DNA of 64,000 bases from Acinetobacter sp. WCHA45 (GCF_002165255.2 NZ_CP028561.1:620001-684000); one strand, 5' to 3'; shown: positions 1 through 12,158, numbered from the stretch's first letter. The notes: generated by a model from the letters alone, not told the origin. Program-made: numbers and translations.

Positions 1-1
1 G

Positions 2-103
2 CATTTACAGCAAATGCCTTCTGTGATTAATGGCAGTTTGGTTTCTGACTTGATCATTTATTTGGCGACCATTGACGTGGTTATGGCTGACGTGGATCGC
101 TAG
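2..103 (+). CDS. nuoD: NADH-quinone oxidoreductase subunit D (or fused CD), C-terminal end only
   Basis: Only the last 33 codons are in the window. The reading frame runs from the left edge to a TAG at 101-103 and ends in VVMADVDR, which is the usual tail of the 49-kDa complex I subunit (NuoD). The position immediately before nuoE fits the standard nuo operon order. In Acinetobacter and relatives this subunit is normally the fused NuoCD, but the fusion cannot be seen here. nuoE starts 12 bases downstream, so the genes are co-transcribed. Confidence 0.85.
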   Translation, partial: HLQQMPSVINGSLVSDLIIYLATIDVVMADVDR

Positions 104-115
104 GGGTAAACGATT

Positions 116-625
116 ATGATGATTTTGACTGATAAAAAACCTCGTGTGAATGTTGAAGGGATTTTGACTGCTGAAGAAATCCATGACATTGAACACCATA
201 TTGATCACTATCCGTATCCACGCGCAGCTTCTTTGGATGCTTTAAAGTGTGTACAACGCCGTAATGGTTGGGTAGATGACGCTCAAATGAATGCGATTGC
301 GCAATTGTTGACAATCAGTGTGGCGGATTTAGAGGGTGTAGCAACGTTCTATAACCGTATTTATCGCCAACCTGTAGGTCGTCATGTGATTTTGTTATGT
401 GACTCAATTGCATGCTTCTTGATGGGTGCAGAAACTTTAGCAGAAGCATTTCAGCGAGAGTTAGGCATTCAGTATGGACAAACCACAGCAGATGGTCGTT
501 TCACCTTGCTCCCAATTTGCTGTTTAGGCAACTGTGATAAAGGTCCAACGTTAATGATTGATGAAGATACTCACGGTTTAGTGGATGTGTCATCAGTTAA
601 ACAGTTATTGGAGAAGTATGTATGA
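116..625 (+). CDS. nuoE: NADH-quinone oxidoreductase subunit E
   Basis: The 169-residue product is the 24-kDa subunit of the peripheral arm of complex I and carries the N1a [2Fe-2S] cluster near FMN. The thioredoxin-like ferredoxin ligands are visible as a Cx4C pair (C95, C100) and a Cx3C pair (C136, C140, within CLGNC). Length fits the family. An AGGGG ribosome site overlaps the nuoD stop. ATG at 116 and ATG at 119 are equally possible starts. The stop overlaps the nuoF start by four bases (ATGA), which indicates translational coupling. Confidence 0.96.
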   Translation: MMILTDKKPRVNVEGILTAEEIHDIEHHIDHYPYPRAASLDALKCVQRRNGWVDDAQMNAIAQLLTISVADLEGVATFYNRIYRQPVGRHVILLCDSIACFLMGAETLAEAFQRELGIQYGQTTADGRFTLLPICCLGNCDKGPTLMIDEDTHGLVDVSSVKQLLEKYV

Positions 626-1947
626 ATACTGAACCAAAACCAATTTATGGCGACGGTAATCCAGAAACTCATCCACTCACTTGGCGTTTGAGTAAGCAAG
701 ATGCGGTACGCAATGCTGATGAATACGAAGCTTTAGAAGGTTATGCAGGCTTCAAAAAAGCGCTCAGCATGCCACCAAAAGATGTACTTGACGTGATTAA
801 AGCTGCGACAGTTAAAGGTCGTGGTGGTGCAGGTTTCCCAGCAGGAATTAAATGGTCGTTGATGGCACCGAATGATGGTGGTCCACGTTATTTAATCTGT
901 AATGCTGATGAAATGGAACCAGGTACCTTTAAAGACCGTTTGTTGATGGAAAAACTTCCACATCAATTGATCGAAGGTATGTTGATTGCAGGTTATACCC
1001 TTGAAGCAACGCATGGTTATATCTTCATTCGTGGTGAATACATCGAAGCAGCTCAATACTTAAATGAAGCATTAGAGCAAGTTCGTGCCAAAGGTTACTT
1101 GGGTGAAAACATCCTCGGTACTGGTTGGAACTTTGAGATGTATGTTCACACGGGTGCAGGGCGTTATATCTGTGGTGAAGAAACTGCATTGATTAACTCG
1201 CTTGAAGGTCGTCGTGCCAATCCGCGTACTAAACCACCATTCCCACAAGTTGCTGGTGCATGGGGTCGTCCAACGATTGTCAACAACGTCGAAACCTACA
1301 ATAACTTGCCAGCAATCATGTTGCGTGGGCCAGAGTGGTATATCAACCTTTCTGCACATAAATCCAAAGATCCAGGTACTAAGATTTATGGTGCATCAGG
1401 CAAGGTCAAGTTCCCAGGACTTTGGGAACTTCCTTTTGGTACCACTGCGCGTGAAGTGATTGAAGATCATGCGGGCGGTATGCGTGACGGTCTAACACTG
1501 AAAGCATGGTTACCGGGTGGCGCATCAACAGATTTCTTGGCGGCTGAACATATTGACCTGCCAATGGACGCTGAAAGCATCATGAAAGCAGGTTCACGTT
1601 TAGGAACATGTTTGTTGATGGTGGTTGATGAAACCCAATGTATGGTCTCTGCAACGCGTAACTTAGAAGAGTTCTTTGCACGTGAATCATGTGGTTTCTG
1701 TACACCGTGCCGTGATGGTTTACCTTGGGCAGTCAAAGCGCTGAAAGCACTCGAAACAGGTACAGGTAAGAAAGAAGATATCGATCATTTACAAGAACTG
1801 ACGCGTAAATTATGGATCGGTAAAACTTTCTGTGCTCATGCACCAGGTGCGATGGAGCCGCTTATGGGCGCATTAAAATATTTCCGCCATGAGTTTGAAG
1901 CAAAGGTTAAAACCCATGCTGCTGCTCTTGATGTAGAACAAGCTTAA
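622..1947 (+). CDS. nuoF: NADH-quinone oxidoreductase subunit F (NADH/FMN-binding)
   Basis: The 441-residue product is the 51-kDa subunit of complex I, which oxidises NADH through FMN and passes electrons to the N3 [4Fe-4S] cluster. The glycine-rich nucleotide site [10 protein letters not shown] lies at residues 66-75. The N3 ligands are C357, C360 and C363 (SCGFCTPC) plus C404. Full length for the family. It overlaps nuoE by four bases and precedes nuoG by 11 bases with a GGAATTC ribosome site. Confidence 0.97.
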   Translation: MNTEPKPIYGDGNPETHPLTWRLSKQDAVRNADEYEALEGYAGFKKALSMPPKDVLDVIKAATVKGRGGAGFPAGIKWSLMAPNDGGPRYLICNADEMEPGTFKDRLLMEKLPHQLIEGMLIAGYTLEATHGYIFIRGEYIEAAQYLNEALEQVRAKGYLGENILGTGWNFEMYVHTGAGRYICGEETALINSLEGRRANPRTKPPFPQVAGAWGRPTIVNNVETYNNLPAIMLRGPEWYINLSAHKSKDPGTKIYGASGKVKFPGLWELPFGTTAREVIEDHAGGMRDGLTLKAWLPGGASTDFLAAEHIDLPMDAESIMKAGSRLGTCLLMVVDETQCMVSATRNLEEFFARESCGFCTPCRDGLPWAVKALKALETGTGKKEDIDHLQELTRKLWIGKTFCAHAPGAMEPLMGALKYFRHEFEAKVKTHAAALDVEQA

Positions 1948-1958
1948 GGAATTCGACT

Positions 1959-4643
1959 ATGGCTACAATTCATGTCGATGGAAAATCGTATGAAGTCAAT
2001 GGCTCTGAAAACTTGCTACAAGCATGTCTCAGCCTTGGTATCGACATCCCGTATTTTTGTTGGCACCCATCCTTAGGTTCTGTTGGTTCTTGTCGTCAAT
2101 GTGCTGTTACGCAATATAATAATGCGGAAGATACACGTGGGCGCTTAGTCATGTCTTGTATGACACCAGCCGCTGACAATACTTACATTTCGATTGAAGA
2201 CAAAGAAGCAACTGATTTTCGTGCATCAATCGTCGAATTCTTAATGACCAACCACCCACATGACTGTCCAGTCTGTGAAGAAGGTGGTCACTGTCATTTA
2301 CAAGATATGACGGTGATGACGCAACACGATCGTCGTCGTTATCGCTTCACGAAGCGTACCCATCATAACCAAGAGCTGGGTTCGTTTATTGCACATGAAA
2401 TGAACCGCTGTATCGCGTGCTATCGTTGTGTACGTTACTACAAAGATTATGCGGGTGGTACAGACTTTGGTGTCTATGCCAATGCATCACGTGTTTATTT
2501 CGGTCGTCCAGAATCAGGTACTTTGGAATCTGAATTTTCTGGTAACTTGACTGAAGTCTGTCCGACTGGTGTGTTTACTGATAAGACACATTCTGCACGT
2601 TATAACCGTAAATGGGACATGCAGTATGCTCCAAGCGTATGTCATGGCTGTTCTTCGGGCTGTAACATCTCACCGGGTGAGCGTTATGGCGAAATCCGTC
2701 GTGTTGAAAACCGTTTTAATGGTTCAGTAAACCAATACTTCCTGTGTGATAAAGGTCGTTTCGGTACAGGTTATGTGAATCGTGAAGATCGTCCACGTCA
2801 ACCACGACTACAGCTTAAAGATAACATTACAACTTTGAGTGTCGATGCTGCATTAGATCAAGTAATTGTTGAGTTGAAAGGCCAAAAAGTCTTGGGTATC
2901 GGTTCTCCTCGTGCAAGCTTGGAATCAAACTACGCACTTCGCCAACTTGTTGGTCAAGCCAATTATTCAACAGGTATGTCTCAAAAAGAGCAAAATCTGG
3001 TTGAATTAGCTGCATCAATCATGCAAACACAGGGTATTTACAACCCGAACATGCGTGAAATTGAAAGTTACGATGCGGTGTTGATCTTGGGTGAAGACTT
3101 AACTCAAACTGCGCCACGTATGGCTTTATCAGTTCGCCAAGCAGCGAAAAATAAAGCCAAAGAAATGGCAGCTAAAACACGTACACCCGATTGGTTGGCA
3201 GAGCCTGTACAACGTATTGGTCAAGATGCTAAATCTCCAATCTATATTCTTGCTGCAACGCAAACACGTTTAGCGGATGTGGCAACGGGTGAAGTCGTTG
3301 CATCGCCAAATGACATTGCACGTTTAGGTTTCGCGGTTGCGGCTGCTGTTAAAGGCGAAGCGCTTTCTGGTTTGGCTGATGATGCAAAAGCATTTGCACA
3401 GACTATTGCAGATACCTTGAAAGCAGCGAAAAAGCCTTTGATCATTTCTGGTACGAGTTTACAAGATCCTGCGATCATGGAAGCTGCGGCTCAAGTCGCT
3501 TTAAATCTCGGCGAAAATGCAGGGCTGTCGTTGACTGTTCCTGAAGTGAACTCAATGGGCTTAGCATTATTCGGTGGTTTAAGTTTAGAGCAAGCCTTTG
3601 CGCAAGACTACGACACACTGGTTATTGTTGAAAATGACTTGTTCCGTCGTTTACCTGCTGCTCAAATCAAAGCTGCATTTGACAAGGCTGAGACTGTGAT
3701 TGTATTGGATCACAGCGAAACTGAGACCGTGAAGCTTGCAGACATCGTTCTTTCAGCAGCAAGTTTTGCTGAAGGTGATGGCACTGTAGTGAGTCAAGAA
3801 GGCCGTGCACAACGTTTCTATCAAGTGTATGACCCAAGCTACTACAAGCCTGAATATGCGATCAAAGAATCATGGCGTTGGTTACATGCTGTTGAGACAG
3901 GTCTTAAAGGTAAAGCAGTCGATTGGACATTGCTTGATGATGTAATTGATGACATCGTGAAGAATGTTCCTGTGCTTGAAGCCATTCAAGATGTTGCACC
4001 TGATGCTGGATATCGTATCCATGGCCTGAAGATTGCGCGTGAACCACGTCGTTATTCTGGTCGTACAGCAATGCGTGCGCCATTATCTGTTCATGAACCT
4101 AAACAGCCAACTGATCTAGATTCAGCATTAACGTTCTCGATGGAAGGTTATGTCGGTAATCAGACAGCTTCTTCGCTAGTACCTTTCGCATGGTCTGCAG
4201 GTTGGAACTCACCACAAGCTTGGAATAAATACCAAGATGAAGTGGGTGGTCACTTAAAAGGCGGTGATTCGGGTGTACGTTTATTCGATCGCTTAGCAAA
4301 ACGTCCTGCACGTAGCTATGTTGCACCGACTGCCGTGGTTGTGAATCCTGAAAGCTTCCGTCTTGTGCCAATGCACCATATTTTTGGTTCTGGTGAATTC
4401 ACGATTAAAACACCAGCAATGGAATCACGTATTCCTGAAGCGATGTTTGCCGTGGGTGAACAAGATGCAACGCGCTTAAATGTTCAAGATGGTCAACGTA
4501 TTACAGTGAAAGCAGGCGAAACGAGCATCAGCTTACCTGTACAAGTCATCGAATATTTACCAACAGGCTATATTGGTTATCCAATTGGTCTAGCACCAAC
4601 CGTTTCATTGGCAGAGCCTGTGTCTGTGGCAGTAGGAGTGTAA
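1959..4643 (+). CDS. nuoG: NADH-quinone oxidoreductase subunit G (iron-sulfur)
   Basis: The 894-residue product is the 75-kDa subunit, which holds most of the peripheral-arm Fe-S clusters. In order it shows an N-terminal plant-type [2Fe-2S] ferredoxin domain (C34, C45, C48, C67), a His/Cys [4Fe-4S] site ([12 protein letters not shown]), a second cluster (CIACYRCV), and a molybdopterin-oxidoreductase-like domain that begins with CHGCSSGC. The long C-terminal domain is degenerate relative to true molybdoenzymes, as in other NuoG proteins. The next gene begins three bases after the stop. Confidence 0.96.
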   Translation: MATIHVDGKSYEVNGSENLLQACLSLGIDIPYFCWHPSLGSVGSCRQCAVTQYNNAEDTRGRLVMSCMTPAADNTYISIEDKEATDFRASIVEFLMTNHPHDCPVCEEGGHCHLQDMTVMTQHDRRRYRFTKRTHHNQELGSFIAHEMNRCIACYRCVRYYKDYAGGTDFGVYANASRVYFGRPESGTLESEFSGNLTEVCPTGVFTDKTHSARYNRKWDMQYAPSVCHGCSSGCNISPGERYGEIRRVENRFNGSVNQYFLCDKGRFGTGYVNREDRPRQPRLQLKDNITTLSVDAALDQVIVELKGQKVLGIGSPRASLESNYALRQLVGQANYSTGMSQKEQNLVELAASIMQTQGIYNPNMREIESYDAVLILGEDLTQTAPRMALSVRQAAKNKAKEMAAKTRTPDWLAEPVQRIGQDAKSPIYILAATQTRLADVATGEVVASPNDIARLGFAVAAAVKGEALSGLADDAKAFAQTIADTLKAAKKPLIISGTSLQDPAIMEAAAQVALNLGENAGLSLTVPEVNSMGLALFGGLSLEQAFAQDYDTLVIVENDLFRRLPAAQIKAAFDKAETVIVLDHSETETVKLADIVLSAASFAEGDGTVVSQEGRAQRFYQVYDPSYYKPEYAIKESWRWLHAVETGLKGKAVDWTLLDDVIDDIVKNVPVLEAIQDVAPDAGYRIHGLKIAREPRRYSGRTAMRAPLSVHEPKQPTDLDSALTFSMEGYVGNQTASSLVPFAWSAGWNSPQAWNKYQDEVGGHLKGGDSGVRLFDRLAKRPARSYVAPTAVVVNPESFRLVPMHHIFGSGEFTIKTPAMESRIPEAMFAVGEQDATRLNVQDGQRITVKAGETSISLPVQVIEYLPTGYIGYPIGLAPTVSLAEPVSVAVGV

Positions 4644-4646
4644 TTC

Positions 4647-5663
4647 ATGAATCAAGAAATTATACGTCAAACGCCACTTTGGGCTGAGAACTGGCCAATC
4701 GCTTATTCAGTGATTCAAGCAGTTGTGATCCTGTTGGTGGTGGTTTTGGTTGCTGCGTTAATGTCATTTATTGAGCGTCGTCTCTTGGCGTTATGGCAAG
4801 ACCGTTATGGTCCAAACCGTGTTGGTCCGGGTGGTATGTTCCAGATCGTTGCCGACATGCTCAAGATCATGTTCAAAGAAGACTGGACACCAAAGTTTGC
4901 CGACAAGCTGACTTTTCGTTTAGCACCAGCAGTTGCGATGGCAACTGCGGTACTTTCGTTTATGGTCATCCCAGTAAGTCCTACACTGGGCGTTGCGGAT
5001 ATGAGTATCGGTCTATTGTTCTTTATGGCAATGGCGGGTATTGCAGTTTATGCAGTGCTATTTGGTGGTTGGGCGTCTAACAACAAATACTCGTTACTCG
5101 GTGGTCTTCGTTCTGCTGCTCAAACTATTTCTTATGAAGTGTTCTTGGGTATTTCATTGATGGGTGTGGTTGCCATTGCAGGCTCATTCAACCTACGTGA
5201 AATCGTTGAAGCTCAACGTGATGTTTGGTTTGTTATTCCACAATTCATTGGTTTCATTATCTTTGTTATTGCTGGTGTTGCAGTGACGCATCGTCATCCA
5301 TTTGACCAACCAGAAGCTGAGCAAGAATTGGCGGAAGGTTATCACGTTGAATATGGTGGGATGAAGTGGGGGATGTTCTTCGTTGCGGAATACGTCAACG
5401 TTGTTTTAATCTCTGCACTGATCGTAACGTTATTCTTCGGCGGATGGCTTGCACCATTTAACTTAGAAATTCCATTTGTTCCACCAGTTTTTTGGTTCAT
5501 CATCAAAACAGCATTCTTTGTAATGATGTTTGTATTGGCGCGTGGTTCTTTAATGCGTCCACGTTATGACCAAGTGATGAATTTTGGTTGGAAAGTTTGT
5601 TTGCCATTGGCGTTGGTCAACTTGTTAGTGACTGGTGCTGTGATTCTGATGAATCAGGCCTAG
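4647..5663 (+). CDS. nuoH: NADH-quinone oxidoreductase subunit H
   Basis: The 338-residue integral membrane protein has about eight hydrophobic helices. It is the ND1-like subunit at the junction of the peripheral and membrane arms, where ubiquinone enters. The family stretch [19 protein letters not shown] and the acidic loop [19 protein letters not shown] are both present and intact. An AGGAGTG ribosome site is embedded in the end of nuoG. Confidence 0.97.
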   Translation: MNQEIIRQTPLWAENWPIAYSVIQAVVILLVVVLVAALMSFIERRLLALWQDRYGPNRVGPGGMFQIVADMLKIMFKEDWTPKFADKLTFRLAPAVAMATAVLSFMVIPVSPTLGVADMSIGLLFFMAMAGIAVYAVLFGGWASNNKYSLLGGLRSAAQTISYEVFLGISLMGVVAIAGSFNLREIVEAQRDVWFVIPQFIGFIIFVIAGVAVTHRHPFDQPEAEQELAEGYHVEYGGMKWGMFFVAEYVNVVLISALIVTLFFGGWLAPFNLEIPFVPPVFWFIIKTAFFVMMFVLARGSLMRPRYDQVMNFGWKVCLPLALVNLLVTGAVILMNQA

Positions 5664-5681
5664 GACAGCAGGGAGTACAAA

Positions 5682-6224
5682 ATGTATAAAATTCTAGCTG
5701 GATTTGGATCGATTGTCCGTTCGTTGTGGATGGTGTTTAGCCATGTAACACGTAAACGTGACACGATTTTATATCCAGAAGTACCAGCTGAACAAATTGT
5801 GCCTCCACGCTTTCGTGGTCGTATCATCTTGACGCGTGATCCAGATGGTGAAGAGCGTTGTGTGGCATGTAACCTTTGTGCGGTTGCATGTCCTGTTGGC
5901 TGTATTTCATTACAAAAAGCGGAAAAAGAAGATGGACGTTGGTATCCAGAATTTTTCCGTATTAACTTTTCACGCTGCATTTTCTGCGGTATGTGTGAAG
6001 AAGCTTGTCCTACAACTGCAATTCAAATGACTCCAGATTTTGAACTTGCTGAATATGTACGCCAAGACTTGGTTTATGAAAAAGAAAACTTATTGATTTC
6101 TGGCCCAGGCAAATATCCTGACTATAACTTCTACCGTGTCACTGGTATGGCAGTAAATGGTAAGGAAAAAGGTCAAGCACAAAAAGAAAGTGCACCAGTT
6201 GATGTACGGAGCTTATTACCATGA
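5682..6224 (+). CDS. nuoI: NADH-quinone oxidoreductase subunit I
   Basis: The 180-residue, TYKY-like subunit carries clusters N6a and N6b, the wire from NuoG towards the quinone site. The two 8Fe ferredoxin motifs are [12 protein letters not shown] and [20 protein letters not shown] ribosome site precedes the ATG. The last four bases overlap nuoJ. Confidence 0.97.
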   Translation: MYKILAGFGSIVRSLWMVFSHVTRKRDTILYPEVPAEQIVPPRFRGRIILTRDPDGEERCVACNLCAVACPVGCISLQKAEKEDGRWYPEFFRINFSRCIFCGMCEEACPTTAIQMTPDFELAEYVRQDLVYEKENLLISGPGKYPDYNFYRVTGMAVNGKEKGQAQKESAPVDVRSLLP

Positions 6225-6742
6225 TGTGGCCATTTTATTTGATGGCACTTGTGGCCATCGTATCGACAATTCGTGTTGTGACAAATGCGAATCCCGTACA
6301 TGCTCTTTTAAGTTTAATCGTTTCTTTACTTGCTGTTGCTGGTATTTTCATGATCGTAGGTGCGCCTTTTGCTGGTGCGCTTGAGATTATTGTTTATGCT
6401 GGTGCAATCATGGTCTTGTTCGTCTTCGTGGTCATGATGTTGAACCTTGGACAAGATACGGTTGAACAAGAACGTAAATGGTTAACTTCTGATGCATGGG
6501 CATATCCTGCATTAATGAGTTTCTTATTGGGCTTGGTTTTGGTTTGGATGTTGGGTGGAGAATACACCACGATTTCTGCACCAATGGGGACAGAAATTGT
6601 AGGTCCTAAAGCAGTCGGTCAAGCATTATTTACTCACTATCTATTATTGGTAGAAGTTGCCGCGATGTTATTGCTTGCAGCCTTAGTTGCTGCATATCAC
6701 CTTGGCAAACGTGAACCAAGTGCAGAAGAGGATAAAGAATAA
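6221..6742 (+). CDS. nuoJ: NADH-quinone oxidoreductase subunit J
   Basis: The 173-residue protein has about five hydrophobic helices and is the ND6-like subunit of the membrane arm. The stretch [20 protein letters not shown] is the conserved third helix of the family. It overlaps nuoI by four bases and shares one base with nuoK. Confidence 0.96.
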   Translation: MMWPFYLMALVAIVSTIRVVTNANPVHALLSLIVSLLAVAGIFMIVGAPFAGALEIIVYAGAIMVLFVFVVMMLNLGQDTVEQERKWLTSDAWAYPALMSFLLGLVLVWMLGGEYTTISAPMGTEIVGPKAVGQALFTHYLLLVEVAAMLLLAALVAAYHLGKREPSAEEDKE

Positions 6743-7050
6743 TGGGACACATCCCTTTAGAACATGGTTTGATTGTTGCAACCATCCTTTTTGCACTCGG
6801 TTTTTACGGTGTAATGGTGCGACGCAACCTATTATTTATGCTAATGAGCCTTGAAGTGATGATGAATGCTGCTGCATTGGCATTTGTTTTGGCAGGTAGT
6901 GTTTGGGCTCAACCAGATGGACAAGTGATGTTCATTTTGATCCTAACGCTTGCTGCGGCAGAGGCGTGTATTGGTCTTGCGATCGTCCTTCAGTTTTATC
7001 ATCGCTTCCATCACTTGGATGTGGATGCTGCTAGTGAGATGCGCGGATGA
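6742..7050 (+). CDS. nuoK: NADH-quinone oxidoreductase subunit K
   Basis: The 102-residue protein has three helices and is the ND4L-like subunit. The two membrane glutamates used in proton transfer are seen in SLEVMMNA and [10 protein letters not shown]. Length matches the family. It starts on the last base of nuoJ and overlaps nuoL by four bases. Confidence 0.97.
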   Translation: MGHIPLEHGLIVATILFALGFYGVMVRRNLLFMLMSLEVMMNAAALAFVLAGSVWAQPDGQVMFILILTLAAAEACIGLAIVLQFYHRFHHLDVDAASEMRG

Positions 7051-8942
7051 GTACATTATATTTAACCGTTTTATTCCCGCTCATTGGTTTTATCCTGTTA
7101 GCGGCAGGGCGTAACAAACTGTCTGAAAATGTCGCTGCCATTATTGGTGTCGGTTCAGTTGGTTTATCTGCCTTATTTGCTTTAATCGCTGGCCTTGCAT
7201 TTACCAGCAGTGGCCAAACTGTTTTTGTTCAACACTTATGGACGTGGTTCAGTGTTGGCGGTTTTGAGCCAGGCATCAGCTTGCACCTCGATGGTTTGTC
7301 ATTATTAATGACGGGCATGATCACAGGTGTTGGTTTCCTGATTCACATCTTTGCATCATGGTATATGCGTGGTGAAGAAGATTACGCACGTTTCTTCTCT
7401 TATTTCAACCTGTTCGTTGCCAGCATGTTGTTGTTGGTACTCGGCGATAACTTGGCGTTATTGTTCTTAGGTTGGGAAGGCGTAGGTCTGTGTTCATACC
7501 TCTTGATTGGTTTCTACTACTCAAACCCTGCAAATGGTTGGGCAGCAATCAAGGCATTCACCGTAACACGTGTGGGTGATGTTTTCTTACTCATCGCATT
7601 GTTCTTGCTCTATCAACAGTTTGGTACGTTGAATACACAGTACATTGTTGAACATGCAGCGACTGTGATGACGCAAAGCTCATCATTGTCGATTTGGACA
7701 GCATTGATGTTGTTCTTAGGTGCGGCAGGTAAATCAGCGCAAATTCCATTACAAACTTGGTTAGCTGATGCGATGGCTGGTCCTACACCAGTATCTGCAT
7801 TGATCCATGCTGCAACAATGGTGACAGCGGGTGTGTACTTATGCTGCCGTATGTTCTCTGTGATGGAAATGGCACCAGAAGTGATGCAGTTCATCTCGAT
7901 TACAGGTGCAGTAACCTTACTTGTAGCTGGTTTTGCTGCATTGGTTCAAACCGATATCAAACGTATCTTGGCTTACTCAACTATGAGTCAGCTCGGTTAT
8001 ATGTTTATGGCGGTGGGTGCTGAGGCGTATCAAGCTGGTTTATTCCATATGCTTGCTCACGCATTCTTCAAAGCGTTATTGTTCCTTTCTTCGGGTGCCG
8101 TAATTCTTGCATGTCATCACGAACAAAACATTTTCAAAATGGGTGGATTACGTAAAAAGATTCCATTCGTATTCTGGTGTTTTATCATCGGTGGTGGCGC
8201 ATTAGCTGCACTTCCAATCGTAACAGTTGGCTTCTTCTCTAAAGATGCGATTTTAGGTGCAGTATATGCACAGTCTACGATTGCAAACCTTCCACTTTAT
8301 AACACGTTGTATTGGGTCGGTGTTGCTGGCGCATTCTTAACGTCTATCTATACCTTCCGTTTAATCTGGGTGGTATTCTTTGGCGAAGAAAAAACCCATG
8401 CACATGCCATTCATGGCGTGACTTACTGGGCACCGCTTGCAATTCTTGCGACCTTATCAACAGGTATTGGTTATTTCTTACAAGCACCTGTTGCAAAATT
8501 ATTGACTGCTGCAAGTATTCCAAGCTTTGTTGTTCCTGAAGCTTTAGAAGAAGCCGTTGCACATGCAGAACATTTAGCAAGTGGTGTTGCCCTTGTTGGT
8601 TTGGTTGTTGGTATTTTCTTATTTGCCTTTGCGTATGGTGCGGTTAAATCATTTGCTCAAACGTCTTTGGGTTCTGGTTTAGCGCACATTTGCCGTACCG
8701 CATTTGGTTTTGATGCTTTGTATGACATCGTTTTTGTAAAACCATATTTATTGATTGCGAAAATCTTAGGTCGTGATCCAATTGATGGTTTATGGTTAGT
8801 GCTACCTGCACTTGTGAAAGGTGGTAATAGCTTTACAAGTTCGCGTCAAACAGGTTCATTGCGTGAATACGCATCAAGCATGTCACTCGGTGTAGTGGTG
8901 TTATTGATGATCTTGATCGTGATTCAGGTTGTGGGGAAATAA
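7047..8942 (+). CDS. nuoL: NADH-quinone oxidoreductase subunit L
   Basis: The 631-residue, multi-helix antiporter-like subunit is the distal proton pump of complex I and has the long lateral helix at its C-terminus. Conserved parts include [34 protein letters not shown] with [15 protein letters not shown], and [11 protein letters not shown]. Length is close to other NuoL proteins. The stop is followed one base later by the nuoM ATG. Confidence 0.97.
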   Translation: MSTLYLTVLFPLIGFILLAAGRNKLSENVAAIIGVGSVGLSALFALIAGLAFTSSGQTVFVQHLWTWFSVGGFEPGISLHLDGLSLLMTGMITGVGFLIHIFASWYMRGEEDYARFFSYFNLFVASMLLLVLGDNLALLFLGWEGVGLCSYLLIGFYYSNPANGWAAIKAFTVTRVGDVFLLIALFLLYQQFGTLNTQYIVEHAATVMTQSSSLSIWTALMLFLGAAGKSAQIPLQTWLADAMAGPTPVSALIHAATMVTAGVYLCCRMFSVMEMAPEVMQFISITGAVTLLVAGFAALVQTDIKRILAYSTMSQLGYMFMAVGAEAYQAGLFHMLAHAFFKALLFLSSGAVILACHHEQNIFKMGGLRKKIPFVFWCFIIGGGALAALPIVTVGFFSKDAILGAVYAQSTIANLPLYNTLYWVGVAGAFLTSIYTFRLIWVVFFGEEKTHAHAIHGVTYWAPLAILATLSTGIGYFLQAPVAKLLTAASIPSFVVPEALEEAVAHAEHLASGVALVGLVVGIFLFAFAYGAVKSFAQTSLGSGLAHICRTAFGFDALYDIVFVKPYLLIAKILGRDPIDGLWLVLPALVKGGNSFTSSRQTGSLREYASSMSLGVVVLLMILIVIQVVGK

Positions 8943-8943
8943 A

Positions 8944-10542
8944 ATGGAAAACAATTTAATTTTACCCGCACTGATTTTAGTTCCTTTCATTGCTGGTTTT
9001 ATTTGTTGGTTGGTTGATAAATTTGACCAACATTTGCCACGCTGGATTGCCTTGATTGGTATGCTCATTACCTTTGGTTTGGGTATTGCACTATGGCAAA
9101 CTGGTACATATAGCTACGAGTTGGGCGGTAAAGTCCCAACTTGGGCTGCTGAATTCCATCTCCCGTGGATTCAGTCTTTGGGTATTAGCATTCACTTGGC
9201 TGTGGATGGTTTATCTCTACTCATGGTTTTACTTACAGCATTACTTGGTGTACTTGCTGTTGGTTGTTCATGGGGTGAAATTCAAAAGAATGTTGGTTTC
9301 TTCCACTTAAACCTCCTTTGGAGTTTAGGTGGGGTTATCGGTGTATTCCTTGCAATTGACTTATTCTTGTTCTTCTTCTTCTGGGAGATGATGCTTGTAC
9401 CAATCTATTTCTTGATTGCGTTATGGGGTCATAAAGGCTCGAATGGTCGTTCACGTGTTTATGCTGCAACTAAATTCTTCTTATATACACAAATTGCTGG
9501 TTTGATCATGTTAATCGGTATCTTAGGCTTAGTGGTCTATGGATATATGATGACAGGTATGATTGGTTTTGATTACAGCTACTTATTGGCTGTTGCAAAC
9601 CACTTACCACCAGAAGTTGCATATGCATTTATGTTGTGTTTCTTTGTTGGTTTTGCAGTTAAATTACCTGTATTCCCATTACACGGTTGGTTACCTGATG
9701 CGCATGCACAAGCACCAACAGCGGGTTCTGTGGACTTGGCTGGTATTTTGATTAAGACAGCAGCGTACGGTCTACTTCGTTTCGTAATTCCATTCTTCCC
9801 AGCAGCGTCAGCTCAGTTTGCTGATATTGCAATCATTTTGGGTTTAATTGGTATTTTCTACGGTGCATTCTTGGCCTACCAACAAACAGACATGAAACGT
9901 CTGCTTGCGTATACGTCTATTTCACACATGGGTTTCATTTTACTTGCGATTTATGCAGGTAATATTCTGACTTTCCAAGGTCTGATGATCATGATGTTGG
10001 CACATGGTTTGTCATCTGCTGCATTGTTCATTATGTCGGGTCAAGTGTATGAGCGTTTACACACACGTGATCTACGCTTAATGGGTGGTCTTCGTGGTCA
10101 ACTGCAATATTTACCATTCTTCTTGATGTTCTTTGTTGCAGCACTTGTCGGTGTACCTGGTCTAGGTAACTTTATTGGTGAATTCTTAATTCTTATGGGT
10201 TCATTCAAAGCTTATCCTGCATTCACAATCATTGCTGCAGTAAGTTTAGTATTTGCAGGTCTTTACGGTCTGATTCTGATTCACAAAGCACTTTTTGGCG
10301 AACCAAATGCTGAACAAAAGCAACACTATCCGAGTCCACTGAAAGATTTATCAGTACGTGAAGTGAGCATTTTGATGATCTGTGTGATTGGTTTACTTTG
10401 GTTAGGACTTTACCCACAGACATTCTTGGATATGTCACATTCAAGCATGCAGTGGTTAGTCAATAGTTATATGCCAGTACAAGAAGTTGTTGAAACTGTT
10501 CAACAGACTGCAACTCAACTTGAACAAGTGGAGATGCGATAA
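8944..10542 (+). CDS. nuoM: NADH-quinone oxidoreductase subunit M
   Basis: The 532-residue, antiporter-like membrane subunit is ND4-like. Diagnostic stretches are FFFWEMMLVPIYFLI, LPVFPLHGWLPDAHAQAPTA and AYTSISHMGF. I chose the ATG at 8944, whose ribosome site (GGGGAAAT) lies in the nuoL tail. An in-frame start at 8929 would overlap nuoL by 14 bases and lacks a good ribosome site. Confidence 0.96.
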   Translation: MENNLILPALILVPFIAGFICWLVDKFDQHLPRWIALIGMLITFGLGIALWQTGTYSYELGGKVPTWAAEFHLPWIQSLGISIHLAVDGLSLLMVLLTALLGVLAVGCSWGEIQKNVGFFHLNLLWSLGGVIGVFLAIDLFLFFFFWEMMLVPIYFLIALWGHKGSNGRSRVYAATKFFLYTQIAGLIMLIGILGLVVYGYMMTGMIGFDYSYLLAVANHLPPEVAYAFMLCFFVGFAVKLPVFPLHGWLPDAHAQAPTAGSVDLAGILIKTAAYGLLRFVIPFFPAASAQFADIAIILGLIGIFYGAFLAYQQTDMKRLLAYTSISHMGFILLAIYAGNILTFQGLMIMMLAHGLSSAALFIMSGQVYERLHTRDLRLMGGLRGQLQYLPFFLMFFVAALVGVPGLGNFIGEFLILMGSFKAYPAFTIIAAVSLVFAGLYGLILIHKALFGEPNAEQKQHYPSPLKDLSVREVSILMICVIGLLWLGLYPQTFLDMSHSSMQWLVNSYMPVQEVVETVQQTATQLEQVEMR

Positions 10543-10545
10543 ACC

Positions 10546-12042
10546 ATGAACTTCACTCTTTCTTTTTCTGAGCTTATGCCGCTTGTCCCAGTGATGATTG
10601 TGGCATTGACCTCTGTTGTTGTGATGTTATTGATTGCGATTAAACGTAATCATAATCTGATTGCAACAACGACGGTGGTCGGTTTAAACCTTTCTGCAAT
10701 TTTTATTGCATACACCATGTTTAGTGGACACTTTGTTCCTGCGAACGTGATGGGCATGTTTATGGTTGATCCATTTACCATGCTCTACCAATTCCTGATT
10801 TTGATTGCTGCTTTGGCTTGTAGCACGCTTTCACATGCCTACATTGAAACGTACAAAGATAATCGTGAAGAACTTTATATCTTGTTACTTTGTTCTGTAG
10901 CAGGTGCGATGTTGATGGTTGCTAGCTCTCATTATGCTTCGTTCTTTATCAGCTTAGAATTAATGTCAATTCCTGTGTACGGTATGTTGGCTTACACGCA
11001 TCAACGTAGCCAATCTTTAGAAGCGGGAATTAAGTATCTTGTACTTTCAGCAACTGCATCTGCGATGTTGTTGATGGGTATGGCATATATCTATGCGTAT
11101 ACAGGTTCATTGTCATTCTATGATTCTGTTCAAGCTTTGATGACTGCGATCAAGCAACCAATGGTGCTATTAGGTTTAGGTCTCATTATCTTTGCTGTTG
11201 CATTTAAGCTTTCACTTGCACCATTCCATAAATGGACGCCTGATGTGTATGCAGGTGCACCAGCACCTATGGCGACATTCTTAGCTACAGCTGCCAAAGT
11301 TGCAACGATTGGTTTATTTGTACGTTACTTATTAAGTTCTGGTGCAATCTTAGTTGAATCAATAGTGACTGTTTTGACAGTCATTGCTGTGTTATCAATT
11401 TTGGTCGGTAACTTACTTGCAGTACGTCAAGTTAACTTAAAACGCATCCTTGGTTATTCATCAATTGCACACTTTGGTTACTTGTTGATTGCTTTGATTA
11501 GTATGACGTATGCAAGTTTAGGCAGTGTAACGGTTTATGTGATTACTTATGTACTCACCACAATCGGTGCATTTGGTGCAGTTGCGTTAATGTCTAGTCC
11601 ATATAACAACGTTGATGAAGCACAAAGTCTTGCAGACTACCGTGGTTTGTTCTGGCGTCGTCCGATCTTGACTGCAACATTAACCGTGATGATGTTGTCA
11701 TTAGCAGGGATTCCATTAACTGCAGGTTTTATTGGTAAATTCCTTGTGATAATGGCGGCTGTAACAACTCAACATTGGTTCTTGGCTGCAATGGTTGTTG
11801 TCGGAAGTGGTATAGGCTTATATTACTACTTACGTGTCATGGTGGTGATGTATATGACTCCACCAGAAACACCTCGTATTGATGCTGATGCACATTGGGG
11901 AACTAAAGTTGGTGGTATCATGGTACTTGGTGCAGCATTGCTTGTATTATTACTTGGTATCTACCCAGATCCAATGATCAATTTAGCATTGAAATCAGAG
12001 ATTCTTTCTCCATTACATTTCATGTTATCTCAGCAACAGTAA
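10546..12042 (+). CDS. nuoN: NADH-quinone oxidoreductase subunit N
   Basis: The 498-residue, antiporter-like membrane subunit is ND2-like and is the last gene of the nuo operon. Family stretches include SLELMSIPVYGMLAY, FKLSLAPFHKWTPDVYAGAP and GYSSIAHFGYL. It begins three bases after nuoM. A strong intrinsic terminator follows within about 25 bases of the stop. Confidence 0.97.
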   Translation: MNFTLSFSELMPLVPVMIVALTSVVVMLLIAIKRNHNLIATTTVVGLNLSAIFIAYTMFSGHFVPANVMGMFMVDPFTMLYQFLILIAALACSTLSHAYIETYKDNREELYILLLCSVAGAMLMVASSHYASFFISLELMSIPVYGMLAYTHQRSQSLEAGIKYLVLSATASAMLLMGMAYIYAYTGSLSFYDSVQALMTAIKQPMVLLGLGLIIFAVAFKLSLAPFHKWTPDVYAGAPAPMATFLATAAKVATIGLFVRYLLSSGAILVESIVTVLTVIAVLSILVGNLLAVRQVNLKRILGYSSIAHFGYLLIALISMTYASLGSVTVYVITYVLTTIGAFGAVALMSSPYNNVDEAQSLADYRGLFWRRPILTATLTVMMLSLAGIPLTAGFIGKFLVIMAAVTTQHWFLAAMVVVGSGIGLYYYLRVMVVMYMTPPETPRIDADAHWGTKVGGIMVLGAALLVLLLGIYPDPMINLALKSEILSPLHFMLSQQQ

Positions 12043-12065
12043 TCATCCGATAATCTGATTTGTAC

Positions 12066-12097
12066 AAAAAAGCCTCCAAAATTTGGGGGCTTTTTTT
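12066..12097 (+). terminator. Intrinsic terminator of the nuo operon
   Basis: A GC-rich hairpin (AGCCTCC pairing with GGGGGCT across a 7-base loop) is preceded by an A-run and followed by seven T. It lies just after nuoN and before the upp -10 box. Confidence 0.9.
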
Positions 12098-12119
12098 AAT
12101 GAAGAGTAAAAAAACACTC

Positions 12120-12125
12120 TATAAT
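12120..12125 (+). promoter_or_regulatory. Predicted -10 box of upp
   Basis: An exact TATAAT lies just after the nuo terminator and 33 bases before the chosen upp GTG start. No convincing -35 box is seen 16-18 bases upstream, because that stretch is the terminator T-run and its flank. If it is used, the transcript would start near 12132 and the leader would be short. Confidence 0.5.
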
Positions 12126-12158
12126 ACTCAAAGATTAATATTAGTTAGGTACTTACTC

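Noticed and set aside
7613..8580. Minus-strand frames of 75-95 codons inside nuoL
   Set aside because: They are shadows of a well-conserved gene and have no ribosome sites.
12060..12158. Upstream extension of upp
   Set aside because: The extended frame would run through the nuo terminator and the upp -10 box; the GTG start at 12159 matches the family N-terminus.
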